The position numbers were made by a program, and so were the translations under genes. A DNA stretch of 56,440 nucleotides from Holophagaceae bacterium (GTDB lineage Bacteria; Acidobacteriota; Holophagae; Holophagales; Holophagaceae), in NCBI GenBank assembly GCA_003165415.1, contig PLUC01000230.1, positions 1 to 56,440 on the forward strand, read 5' to 3'. The notes beneath the pieces were generated by a model, which worked only from the letters and a program-made list of their open reading frames with translations, did no database searches and was not told where the DNA came from. Position 1 is the stretch's first letter. Each line of letters begins with the position of its first letter. Below are positions 1 to 8,750 of the stretch, one piece after another.

Positions 1-175
1 CAAAACTGGAGAGCGTCCAAGTAGCGGGTCTCGCCCGGCAGTATATGGTCGCTCCTGGACGTGAAATCCCCGTGTGATATCCAAAGGTCCTCATCCAGCC
101 GGACCGGATCCGGGCCAGGGCGGAAGGCGCTCTTGAGGAATCGATGGAGGTGCAGGTATTCCATGGTCTGGGACC

Positions 176-439
176 GTGCCGGTAGGTTGGGGGGATTGTT
201 CCCAGCCTATGCGAGCGGATTACAGCCTCGACGTCCATCCGGAGTGGCTGACCTTCGCGGACGTCCAGGTTCTCCTCAGGAAGTACATTGGGAAGGGATT
301 TTCCCGCACGACCTGGAACCGTCTAGTCGCCACCGGGCAGATCCCTGCATACCAAGACCCCTGGGGGAATCACATTCGCTACCGCTGGCCTGAGGTAAGG
401 AAGGCCGTAGACGAAGCAATGGCGCGGGTATGCGCCTAA
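176..439 (+). CDS. small excisionase/HTH-like DNA-binding protein (putative mobile-element remnant)
   Basis: 87-aa ORF with WLTFADVQVLLRKYIGKGFSRTTWNRLVATGQIPAYQDPWGNHIRYRWPEVRKAVDE, resembling a MerR/excisionase-type winged helix; lies next to a tRNA gene. Confidence 0.4.
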   Translation: MPVGWGDCSQPMRADYSLDVHPEWLTFADVQVLLRKYIGKGFSRTTWNRLVATGQIPAYQDPWGNHIRYRWPEVRKAVDEAMARVCA

Positions 440-470
440 ACCTCCCACCAGATTCCCACGAAACCCCAAA

Positions 471-503
471 GGCCCTGGTCAGCACCCCCAACCAGGGCCT
501 TTT
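471..503 (+). terminator. intrinsic terminator
   Basis: ggccctggt-loop-accagggcc followed by tttt. Confidence 0.7.
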
Positions 504-727
504 GCTTTCTGCAGGAGGAAGGGGAGGGCGAGGCTCAGACTGATGCAGCGGTGCGGGTTTGCACCTGAATTTCAGTCAAATTCATGTTACGACCTGGGGA
601 TCTTCCGGTGCTCCAATTCCTGGTGGGAATCTGGTGGGAGATCCAAATCAGCGATATGCAAACAAAGGACTTACTAGGCACCAGGAGATCCCAGATATGT
701 CCGAAACGACCCATTCCCCCGAAATCA

Positions 728-762
728 AAAACCCCCTGATCTGTTGCGATCAGAGGGTTTCT
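728..762. terminator. intrinsic terminator-like hairpin
   Basis: aaaaaccccctgatc-tgttgc-gatcagagggtttctt. Confidence 0.55.
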
Positions 763-764
763 TG

Positions 765-841
765 TGGTGGCTGGATGCGGACTCGAACCGCAGACCTAGG
801 GATTATGAGACCCTCGCTCTAACCACCTGAGCTACCCAGCC
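765..841 (-). tRNA. tRNA-Met (CAT), CCA encoded
   Basis: Reverse complement GGCTGGGTAGCTCAGGTGGTTAGAGCGAGGGTCTCATAATCCCTAGGTCTGCGGTTCGAGTCCGCATCCAGCCACCA folds as a cloverleaf with a CAT anticodon. Confidence 0.95.
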
Positions 842-853
842 GGAACAGCTAGT

Positions 854-1999
854 CTAGCTAGTTCCAGCCCCGAGGTCCACGATGGATTTGGCCGGGGCGA
901 GAACTCTTTCGTAGACGGACTCGTACAGATCGATCACCGGGCCCTCTTCGAAGGTGGTGAGGGCGCGCTGCTGGGCGGCCTGGCCCATGCGCTTGCGCAG
1001 GGGGCAGTCGCGCAGGAGGGCGATCACGTCCCGGGCCATGGCCTCCACGTCGCCCAGGGGCTCCAGGTAGCCGTCCACGCCGTGGCGGATCACTTCGGGC
1101 AGGCCGCCCACCCGGGTGGCCACCACCGGGACCTGGTGGGCCATGGCCTCCAGGGCGGCCAGGCCGAAGCTCTCGGTGGCGCTTGGCAGGAGGAAGACGT
1201 CGGAACAGGCCAGCACGGTGTCGATGTCCAGCTGCTTGCCGGTGAAGCGCACTTCGTGCTCGAAGCCGTGGTCACGGGCGTAGGCCTCGGCCTCGGTGCG
1301 GTCGGGGCCGTCGCCCACCATCACCAGCCGGGCCGGGTGCTCCCGGCGCACCAGTTCGAAGGTGCGCATGACGTCCAGCACCCGCTTCACCGGCCGGAAG
1401 TTGGAGATGTGGGTGAGGATCGAGGCGGAGCAGGGGGCCAGCCACTTGCGGCAGTCCGGGGCAGGGCCTGTGGGGGCGGCGACGAAATTGGGGATGACAT
1501 CGATCTCCCGGGGGACCTGGAAGGTGCGGTAGGTTTCGTCCTTGAGGTACTGGGAAACCGAGGTCACCGCGTCGCTTTCGCGGATCGCCAGGCGCACCAT
1601 GGACAGGTAGCTGGGGTCGGAGCCGACCACGGTGATGTCGGTGCCGTGGAGGGTGGTCACCACCTTCAGCTTGCCTTCCAGGGCCATGCGCGCCAGCAGG
1701 GCGGCCGAGGCGTGGGGGATGGCGTAGTGGGCGTGCATGATCTCCAGGCCGTGGTGGGCGGCCACGTCGGCCATCTTGGAGGCCAGGGCGATGGAGTAGG
1801 GAGCGGCCTCGAACAGCGGGTAGGTGCTGGCGGTGACCTCGTGGAAAAAGATCTGGTCCTCGAAGCCCACCAGCCGGGGGGGAATGGCCGGGCTGAGCAG
1901 GTGCACCTCATGGCCCCGGGCGGCCAGGGCCTTGCCCACCTCCGTGGCCACCACGCCGGATCCGCCGAAGGTCGAGTAGCAGGAGATGCCGATTCTCAT
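854..1999 (-). CDS. bshA: N-acetyl-alpha-D-glucosaminyl L-malate synthase BshA (GT4 glycosyltransferase)
   Basis: 381 aa; [36 protein letters not shown]... and the C-terminal [16 protein letters not shown] motif of BshA-type GT4 enzymes. Confidence 0.85.
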   Translation of the reverse strand: MRIGISCYSTFGGSGVVATEVGKALAARGHEVHLLSPAIPPRLVGFEDQIFFHEVTASTYPLFEAAPYSIALASKMADVAAHHGLEIMHAHYAIPHASAALLARMALEGKLKVVTTLHGTDITVVGSDPSYLSMVRLAIRESDAVTSVSQYLKDETYRTFQVPREIDVIPNFVAAPTGPAPDCRKWLAPCSASILTHISNFRPVKRVLDVMRTFELVRREHPARLVMVGDGPDRTEAEAYARDHGFEHEVRFTGKQLDIDTVLACSDVFLLPSATESFGLAALEAMAHQVPVVATRVGGLPEVIRHGVDGYLEPLGDVEAMARDVIALLRDCPLRKRMGQAAQQRALTTFEEGPVIDLYESVYERVLAPAKSIVDLGAGTS

Positions 2000-2115
2000 G
2001 GACTGTTTTTACCCCTGTTTTGAAAAAAAGTCTAAGTTCTAGGTGGGATTGAGCCGGAGCGGGTCTCTGGAACGCGCGGTTGGGATTATGATGGGGCATT
2101 GAAAGGTCTTCTCAT

Positions 2116-2370
2116 ATGCCATTTGTCATCACACTTGTGGATTGGGTAATCCAGATCCTCATTTATCTCATCGTCATCGCCAGTCTGCTGACCTGGTTCC
2201 GCCCGAACGAGCGCAATCCGCTGGTGCGCCTGCTCCACACGGTGGTGGACCCGGTGCTACACCCCATCCGCGCCATCCTGCCCTCGACCATGGGGATGGA
2301 TTTCAGCCCCATGGTGGCCATCCTGATCCTCTGGTTCCTCCAACGCCTGCTCTCCCGGGGCCTTTCCTAG
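2116..2370 (+). CDS. YggT family membrane protein
   Basis: 84 aa; two hydrophobic segments and SLLTWFRPNERNPLVRLLHTVVDPVLHPIRAILP. Confidence 0.88.
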   Translation: MPFVITLVDWVIQILIYLIVIASLLTWFRPNERNPLVRLLHTVVDPVLHPIRAILPSTMGMDFSPMVAILILWFLQRLLSRGLS

Positions 2371-2380
2371 AGAGACCAAA

Positions 2381-2965
2381 ATGAAGTTCACGCCACTGGA
2401 CATCCAACGACGGGAATTCGAAAAGGCCTTCCGGGGTCTGAATGAGGGGGAGGTGCGGACCTTCCTGCACGAAGTCGCCGGGGAATGGGAGGAGGTGCAG
2501 TTGGAGAACCAGCGCCTGCGCACCGAGATCCTGGACCTGCGCGAGCACCTGCGCGAGTACCAGGAGCAGGACCGGATCTTCCGGGAGACCCTGCTCCACG
2601 CCCAGCGGACCAAGGAGGAGATCCTGGACACGGTGAACCGGGAGAAGGCCCTGATCCTGAGGGAGGCGGACTTCAAGGCCGACGAGATGATCCGCGAGGC
2701 CCAGAGCCACGTGGGGGAGCTGGAGGCCCAGGTGCGCGGCCTGAAGCTGGAGCGGGTGCGCTTCCTCCAGGACATGGATTCCCTCCTGGCCCGGTCCAAG
2801 CGCTTCCTGCAGGAGGAGGCCCCGGAGATGTTCCCGCCGCCGGACGTCACCCGGAAGATGGAGGAGCGGGAGGCGTCCCGGCTGGACCTGCTGGGCTCCG
2901 GCTCCAATGGTGGTCCGGGAGCTGTCAGGCCCTCCCAGGGCACGGTCCGGAAGATCAAGGATTGA
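2381..2965 (+). CDS. DivIVA domain-containing protein
   Basis: MKFTPLDIQRREFEKAFRGLNEGEVRTFLHEVAGEWE is a DivIVA N-terminal signature; coiled-coil follows. Confidence 0.87.
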   Translation: MKFTPLDIQRREFEKAFRGLNEGEVRTFLHEVAGEWEEVQLENQRLRTEILDLREHLREYQEQDRIFRETLLHAQRTKEEILDTVNREKALILREADFKADEMIREAQSHVGELEAQVRGLKLERVRFLQDMDSLLARSKRFLQEEAPEMFPPPDVTRKMEEREASRLDLLGSGSNGGPGAVRPSQGTVRKIKD

Positions 2966-2989
2966 GGCAGTCCCCGGAATCGTGTCGAC

Positions 2990-3017
2990 TTGACCCAAAA
3001 AATTAAACAATTATAAT
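2990..3017 (+). promoter_or_regulatory. sigma70-type promoter of LRR-like gene 1
   Basis: TTGACC (2990-2995), 16 bp spacer, TATAAT (3012-3017). Confidence 0.65.
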
Positions 3018-3062
3018 GATAAAGGCTCCGCGTTCCAAGGTGACCCGAATGGGGCCCTGGAG

Positions 3063-4865
3063 GTGCCTTTGGCCCTGCGGCTTCATCTTCATCGTCCGGC
3101 ACCCATCGTGCTGGCCATCCTGCTGGCGGTTGCCGCCCCGGCCCGGCTCCTGGCGGCGGTCACCCTGACGTTGAAGGGCCTGCCCGCCATGATCCAGAGC
3201 GGGACAAGCCTGCCCGTCCAGGTGGAGGTCCAGGGCGCCGAACCGGGCAAGACCGTCACCGTCACTGCCTGGGTTCGGGACCAGGAGATCTTCCGCCTGG
3301 ACAAAGTCCTCCCGGGGCCCCGGGACCTGGCCTTTTCCATCCCGGTTCCCGGGCTTTCCGGTGGCTCGACCCTCGTCGTCCAGGCCCGGTGCGAAGGGGC
3401 CTGGTCCGCGCCCCGGGTCATCCAGGTCTTTCCGTCCCCTGGGGATCCGGATGCCGCGCCTTCGGGGAGCAAGCGGTCGCGCCTCCCGGCTCATCCAGGC
3501 TCGGCCAGCGCCGCCGCGGCCGCGGCCGGCGGGGGGGACCTCCACAGCCTGTCGGCCCTGCCCCAGGCCTTGAAGGTCCACGTGGGCCGGTTCACTGGGG
3601 ACCTCCGCTACGTGGACAAGTCCTTGAACGCCGCGGCCCAGGAGGCCACCGCGCACCTGACTATTTCAGGGCCCACCAACGATGCTGACCTCCTTAAATT
3701 GTTGCAAAACCATAGGTGGATTCGTTTCATCACCTTCGGCGACACGCCGGATCTCTCGCCCAGAGGGATCATCGAGGCGTTGAAGGCATGCACCCGCTTG
3801 GTCCAGCTCGTCAACAACGGCAATAAATTAAAGTTCACGCATATCCTGGAGCTTGCCCAGACTCATGATTCACTCGTTAACCTTATCATTGGGGCGCGGG
3901 AGGATATCCGGGACGAAGAGATCGCCGCCCTTCCTGAAAGAATGCAATGCCTGAGGTTCAGATCGACCACGGTGCGCGATGAGACGCTCAGCCGGTTCCA
4001 GGATCTCAGGCTTTTGAACCTTACCGAGGGCGCCCGGCTCAAGGGTGATCGCCTCCCCCCCGGGATGATGTACCTGACCCTGAGCAACTGCCGGGGATTC
4101 ATCGGCAAGGATCTGCCAACTGGCCTGCGCACCCTGATAATCATCAACGCCCCCGCCTTCGAAGGTCCCATCCTGCTGCCTCGAATGGTGGACCTTCGGA
4201 TCAAGGGATGTCCCGGGATGACTTCCGCGCGCCTTCTGGAAGCCGTGAAAGGCGCTCCCCTTCTGACCCATCTGTGGACTGACGTGGCCGACCGGGACCT
4301 CATCGGCGCCCTGCCGGACGGCATGATCGTCCTTTCCTTCAGCCATGCCAGGGGCGTGCCGGACGGGGCCTTCGTGCGCTTCACCTGCCTGGAAAACCTG
4401 GAATTGGCCGATTTCCAAGATTTCACCAGCGCGCATTTGCCACCGAGCCTGCGGAGGCTCGTCGTGGCCAGATGTCCGAAATTCCAATCCGAGCTCCTGG
4501 GGACGGTCCCGCTGACGAGTCTGGTGTCCTTGGACTGCCGTGAGTTCACCAGCATGGGGCTTCCGGGAAGTCTCACGGACTTGAGTGTGGTCAACTGTCC
4601 CAAGGTCACCCTCCCGGCCATGATGACCACCCTCGGGCATCTGGCCAGGCTCCAACACCTGAAGTTCACCGGCTGGATGAATCTGGAGGCGGATCCTGCC
4701 CTTTTCCTCGCGCATCCCACCTTGCGGCAGGTCGAGTACAGCCGGGTTCCGGGCGCGCTGCTCATCGTGTGGCGAAGACCCGGGCCTCCGCCGGGCGCAC
4801 CCGCTGCCGCCAGGCCCAGGGCGGCCGAACCCCCTCCCGCCGCGGCCGCGGCAGCCGGGCCGTGA
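3063..4865 (+). CDS. secreted LRR/FNIP-like repeat protein, copy 1 (GTG start)
   Basis: Signal peptide, N-terminal beta-rich domain (VTLTLKGLPAMIQSGTSLPVQVEVQGAEPGKTVTVTAW), repeated 'LP.gL..L.i..C..f' units, Pro/Ala-rich C-terminus. Paralogous to the next gene. Confidence 0.75.
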   Translation: MPLALRLHLHRPAPIVLAILLAVAAPARLLAAVTLTLKGLPAMIQSGTSLPVQVEVQGAEPGKTVTVTAWVRDQEIFRLDKVLPGPRDLAFSIPVPGLSGGSTLVVQARCEGAWSAPRVIQVFPSPGDPDAAPSGSKRSRLPAHPGSASAAAAAAGGGDLHSLSALPQALKVHVGRFTGDLRYVDKSLNAAAQEATAHLTISGPTNDADLLKLLQNHRWIRFITFGDTPDLSPRGIIEALKACTRLVQLVNNGNKLKFTHILELAQTHDSLVNLIIGAREDIRDEEIAALPERMQCLRFRSTTVRDETLSRFQDLRLLNLTEGARLKGDRLPPGMMYLTLSNCRGFIGKDLPTGLRTLIIINAPAFEGPILLPRMVDLRIKGCPGMTSARLLEAVKGAPLLTHLWTDVADRDLIGALPDGMIVLSFSHARGVPDGAFVRFTCLENLELADFQDFTSAHLPPSLRRLVVARCPKFQSELLGTVPLTSLVSLDCREFTSMGLPGSLTDLSVVNCPKVTLPAMMTTLGHLARLQHLKFTGWMNLEADPALFLAHPTLRQVEYSRVPGALLIVWRRPGPPPGAPAAARPRAAEPPPAAAAAAGP

Positions 4866-4938
4866 GCGGGCGGCGCCGTGCGGATCAGCCCAGGCCTGGC
4901 AGCTCCCGGGTTGCCTGCCGGGTGCGATGGACGCTGAC

Positions 4939-4967
4939 TTGACCCGGGGAAATTAAATGATTATACA
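4939..4967 (+). promoter_or_regulatory. sigma70-type promoter of LRR-like gene 2
   Basis: TTGACC (4939-4944), 17 bp spacer, TATACA (4962-4967); duplicate of the 2990 promoter. Confidence 0.6.
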
Positions 4968-5010
4968 TTCAGAGGCTCCGCGTTCCAGGGTGACCCAGTG
5001 TTTCCCCGTA

Positions 5011-6858
5011 ATGAGGAACGTAACTCTGGGGGGTTCTTTGGGTCTGCGGTTCCATCTTCCATGTCCGGCGCCCGTCGTACTGGCCATCTGGCTTGCGGTT
5101 GCCGCCCCGGCCCAACTCCTGGCGGCGGTCACCCTGACATTGAAGGGCCTGCCCGCCAGGGTGCATAGCGGAACGAGCCTGCCCCTCCAGGTGGAGGTCC
5201 AGGGCGCCGAACCGGGCAAGACCGTCACGATCTCCGCCTGGTTCCTGGACCAGGAGATCTTCCGCCTGGACAAAGTCCTCGCGGGGCCCCGGGACCTGGC
5301 CTTTTCCATCCCGGTTCCCGGGCTTTCCGGTGGCTCGACCCTCGTCGTCCAGGCCCGGTGCGAAGGGGCCTGGTCCGCGCCCCGGGTCATCCAGGTCCTT
5401 CCGTCCCCTGGGGATCCGGATGCCGCGCCTTCGGGGAGCAAGCGGGCGCGCCTCCCGGATCATCCAGGTTCGGCCAGTTCCGCCGCGTCCGCGGCCGGCG
5501 GGGGCGGGCGGGAAGTCCACGGCCTGTCGGCCCTGCCCCAGGCCTTGAAGGTCCACGTGGCTGGGTTCACCCGCCCAGGGGAACTCCGCTATGTGAACAA
5601 ATCTTTGAACCGCGCGGCCCAGGACGCCACCGAGCACCTGACTATTTCCGGGCCTATCAATGATGTTGACCTGCATAAATTATTTCAAAATCATAACAAA
5701 GTTAGAAGCATCACCTTCAGGGACACGCCGGATCTCTCGCCCAGAGGGATCATTGAAGCGTTGAAGGCGTGCAACCGCCTGCGGGAACTCAGCAACCAGG
5801 GCAATAAATTAAAGTTCCCCCATCTACTGGAGCTTGCCCGAACCCATGAGACCCTAGTGGACCTTCGGTTTGGGGAGTTGGATGATATCGGCGACGAAGA
5901 GATCGCCGCCCTTCCTGAAAGGATGCGAGCCCTGACCTTCAGATCGACCACGGTGCGCGATGAGACCATCCACCGGTTCCAGCATCTCAGGGCTTTGCGA
6001 ATGAATGGAAACCACTGGTTCAAGGGTGAAATCCTTCCCCGTGGGTTGACGGACCTGACCATCGAGAATTGTTTGACATTCACGGGCAAGGAACTGCCCC
6101 CTGGCCTGACCCACCTGTCCGCCTCCAATGCCTCCGGCTTCACCGGTCCCATCCTGCTGCCGCGAATGAGGGAACTGACCATCAAAATGTGTTCTTTGAT
6201 GACCTCGGAGCGCGTTCTGGCAACCGTGAAAGGCGCTCCCCTTCTGACCCACCTGGGGGTTGACCGGCCCAGTCGGGAGTTGATCGGCACCCTGCCGGAC
6301 GGCATGATCTCCCTTGCCCTCCGTTACGCCAGCAAAATGCAGGAAGGGGACTTCGCGCGCTTCACCCGGCTGACCCACCTTTCACTGATGGATTGCGTGG
6401 ATTTCACCGGCGCTCATTTGCCGCTGAGCCTGGAGGTTCTTGACGTGGCCCATTGTCCAAATTTCCGGTCCGAGGGTCTGGGGCCGGTCCCGCTGCGGCG
6501 TTTGAGCGCCGCACATTGCGGGAAGTTCACCGGCGCGGGGCTTCCGGGAAGCCTGGTGGAATTGGAGGTGGACGACTCGAATTTCCTCCTCCCGACCATG
6601 ATGACCACCCTCGGACATCTGGACAGGCTCCAGCGCCTGCGCTTCAGAGGCTGGTGGTCCTGGGACTATTTGCCGGATTCTGCTCTTTTCCAAGCGCATC
6701 CCGCCTTGCGGACCGTCGAGTACAGCCGGGACGGCACACATTACTACGTATGGCATAGACTCGGGCCTCCGCCAGCGCCCGCGGGCGCCGCACCCGCTCC
6801 CGCCGCGCCCGGGGCGGCCGGGCCCCCTCCCGCCGCAGCCGCGGCAGCCGGGCCCTGA
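5011..6858 (+). CDS. secreted LRR/FNIP-like repeat protein, copy 2
   Basis: Paralogue of 3063..4865. The annotated ORF start at 4957 overlaps the -10 box; in-frame ATG at 5011 gives MRNVTLGGSLGLRFHLPCPAPVVLAIWLAVAAPAQLLA, a plausible signal peptide. Confidence 0.75.
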   Translation: MRNVTLGGSLGLRFHLPCPAPVVLAIWLAVAAPAQLLAAVTLTLKGLPARVHSGTSLPLQVEVQGAEPGKTVTISAWFLDQEIFRLDKVLAGPRDLAFSIPVPGLSGGSTLVVQARCEGAWSAPRVIQVLPSPGDPDAAPSGSKRARLPDHPGSASSAASAAGGGGREVHGLSALPQALKVHVAGFTRPGELRYVNKSLNRAAQDATEHLTISGPINDVDLHKLFQNHNKVRSITFRDTPDLSPRGIIEALKACNRLRELSNQGNKLKFPHLLELARTHETLVDLRFGELDDIGDEEIAALPERMRALTFRSTTVRDETIHRFQHLRALRMNGNHWFKGEILPRGLTDLTIENCLTFTGKELPPGLTHLSASNASGFTGPILLPRMRELTIKMCSLMTSERVLATVKGAPLLTHLGVDRPSRELIGTLPDGMISLALRYASKMQEGDFARFTRLTHLSLMDCVDFTGAHLPLSLEVLDVAHCPNFRSEGLGPVPLRRLSAAHCGKFTGAGLPGSLVELEVDDSNFLLPTMMTTLGHLDRLQRLRFRGWWSWDYLPDSALFQAHPALRTVEYSRDGTHYYVWHRLGPPPAPAGAAPAPAAPGAAGPPPAAAAAAGP

Positions 6859-6877
6859 CCGGGCGGCGCGGTGCGGA

Positions 6878-8584
6878 TCAGCCCAGGCCCAGCAGCTTCC
6901 GCGCCTCGGCCTCCATGCGGTCCAGCAGTTCCGGCGCGGTGCGGCTCTGCAGGTAGACCTTCAGCTTGGGTTCGGTGCCGCTGGGGCGGAAGGCGGCGAA
7001 GGCGCCGGATTCCAGGCGGAACTTGAGCACGTTGGAACGGTCGATGGGCTGGGCCGCGGACCGGTTGTCGGGGCGGTCCAGGATCGGCTCCACCTTGGCG
7101 CCGCCGTGCCATTCGCCGGTCTGGAAATCCTCCCAGGACACGACCTTTTCGCCGGCGAAGGCGGTGAGGCCGGCCTCGCGGATGCGGGTCATGGCGGCGG
7201 CGAAGCGCAGGTTGCCGCCGGGGCGGGGGTCCTCCAGGTTCACCAGGCGGTTGTGGAAGCTGCCCACCCGCCGCTGCAGGGCCGCAACCGCCTGGAAGGG
7301 CCCCATGCCCAGGGCCTTGAAGTGGCCGGCCATCTCGCCCACCAGCAGGGCGGCCAGGACGCCGTCCTTGTCCCGCATCTCGTTGGAGAGTTGCATGCCG
7401 AAGGACTCCTCGGCGCCGAACGCGTAGGTCTCCGAGCGCGCCGCCAGGGCGTCCATGCACACGGCGATGTACTTGAAGCCGGTGAGGGTCCACATCACCT
7501 CGAGGCCATGGTGGCGGGCCACCTCGGCCAGGAAATCGGAGGTGACCACGGTGGTGACCACGACCCCCTTGAGGCCCTTCTGGCCGCACAGGTAGTCCAG
7601 GGTCAGGGCGGCCAGATCGTTGCCGGTCATGAGCTCCCACTGGCCGTCCCGGGGCGCCACCAGGCCGAGGCGGTCGGCGTCGGGATCGTTGGAGAGGATC
7701 ACTTCGGCGCCCAGGCGCTTGGCGTCGGCCAGGGGGGCCTGGTAGGCGGCGATCTCCTCGGGGTTGGGCCGGGGGGCGGTGGGGAAGGTGCCGTCCTGGA
7801 TGGCCTGGGAGGCGCAGATCTGCAGGGGCAGACCGGCGCGCCGGAACAGCTCGGGGACGAAGGCGATGCCGGTACCGTGGAAGGGGGTGTAGAGGATCCG
7901 GGCCGGTTGGAACAGTTCAGGCCGCTGGCGCAGGCGCAGCCCCAGGGCCAGGTAGTCCTCCTCCAGCTCCTGGGGGATGGGCAGGATGGGGGCGGCGCCG
8001 GCCGCCGGGGGGAGCCGCGGCACCAGCGGCAGTTTGGCCATGGCCGCCTCGATCTCGCTGTCCCAGGGGGCCATGACCTGGCCGCCGAGGTGGTTGTAGG
8101 CTTTGTAGCCGTTGTACTCTTTCGGGTTATGGGAAGCGGTGACGATGATCCCGCAGGCGGTGCCCAGCTTGCGCATGGCATAGCAGAGGAAGGGGGTGGG
8201 CAGGGGCCTGCCGCCCAGGTAGACCGTGTAGCCGGCGGCGGCCAGGACCCGGGCGGCCTCCAGGGCGAAGCTGTCCGACTGCAGGCGGGTGTCGAAGCCT
8301 ACCAGCGCGGTGCGGATCCCGGGCGCCCGCTCCCGGGCGACCTGGGCCAGGGCCAGGGTGGTGCGGCGGATGTTGGGCTTGTTCATCCGGCGCAGGCCGG
8401 CCGCCATGATGCCCCGCAGGCCGCCGGTGCCGAAGGCCAGGGCTTCGGAGAAGCGGTCCCGAACCTCGGCCAGGGCCGCGGCGTCGCCCGCCTCGGCGGC
8501 CCGCACCAGGGGTTCCAGCTCGGCCCTGAGTTCCGGCTCCAGATCCGGAGCGGAAAGGTACTCAAGGGCTGCGGCGATGGACAT
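6878..8584 (-). CDS. phosphoglucomutase/phosphomannomutase
   Basis: GTGGLRGIMAAG, catalytic TASHNPKEYNGYK, SNDPDADRLGL, FGAEESFG and FRPSGTEPKLKVY motifs; the longer ORF to 9298 is spurious. Confidence 0.93.
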   Translation of the reverse strand: MSIAAALEYLSAPDLEPELRAELEPLVRAAEAGDAAALAEVRDRFSEALAFGTGGLRGIMAAGLRRMNKPNIRRTTLALAQVARERAPGIRTALVGFDTRLQSDSFALEAARVLAAAGYTVYLGGRPLPTPFLCYAMRKLGTACGIIVTASHNPKEYNGYKAYNHLGGQVMAPWDSEIEAAMAKLPLVPRLPPAAGAAPILPIPQELEEDYLALGLRLRQRPELFQPARILYTPFHGTGIAFVPELFRRAGLPLQICASQAIQDGTFPTAPRPNPEEIAAYQAPLADAKRLGAEVILSNDPDADRLGLVAPRDGQWELMTGNDLAALTLDYLCGQKGLKGVVVTTVVTSDFLAEVARHHGLEVMWTLTGFKYIAVCMDALAARSETYAFGAEESFGMQLSNEMRDKDGVLAALLVGEMAGHFKALGMGPFQAVAALQRRVGSFHNRLVNLEDPRPGGNLRFAAAMTRIREAGLTAFAGEKVVSWEDFQTGEWHGGAKVEPILDRPDNRSAAQPIDRSNVLKFRLESGAFAAFRPSGTEPKLKVYLQSRTAPELLDRMEAEARKLLGLG

Positions 8585-8750
8585 GGGCGGCGCTCCGGGA
8601 AAACGGGCTGAGGGTGGAAATCTCAATCGAGCCCCCCAGCATACCACCGGGCGGCAGCGGAATTTCCCTACCAAAGGGCCCCGGCGGAGGTATAATATTG
8701 TCGGTTTATAATAGCTCCATACCCCATTCCCCAACGTCCGGTCCGAACGC

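Noticed and set aside
8691-8712. Two TATAAT boxes 16 bp apart as a novel regulatory element
   Set aside because: Explained simply as divergent or overlapping promoters between the phosphohexomutase and propeller genes.
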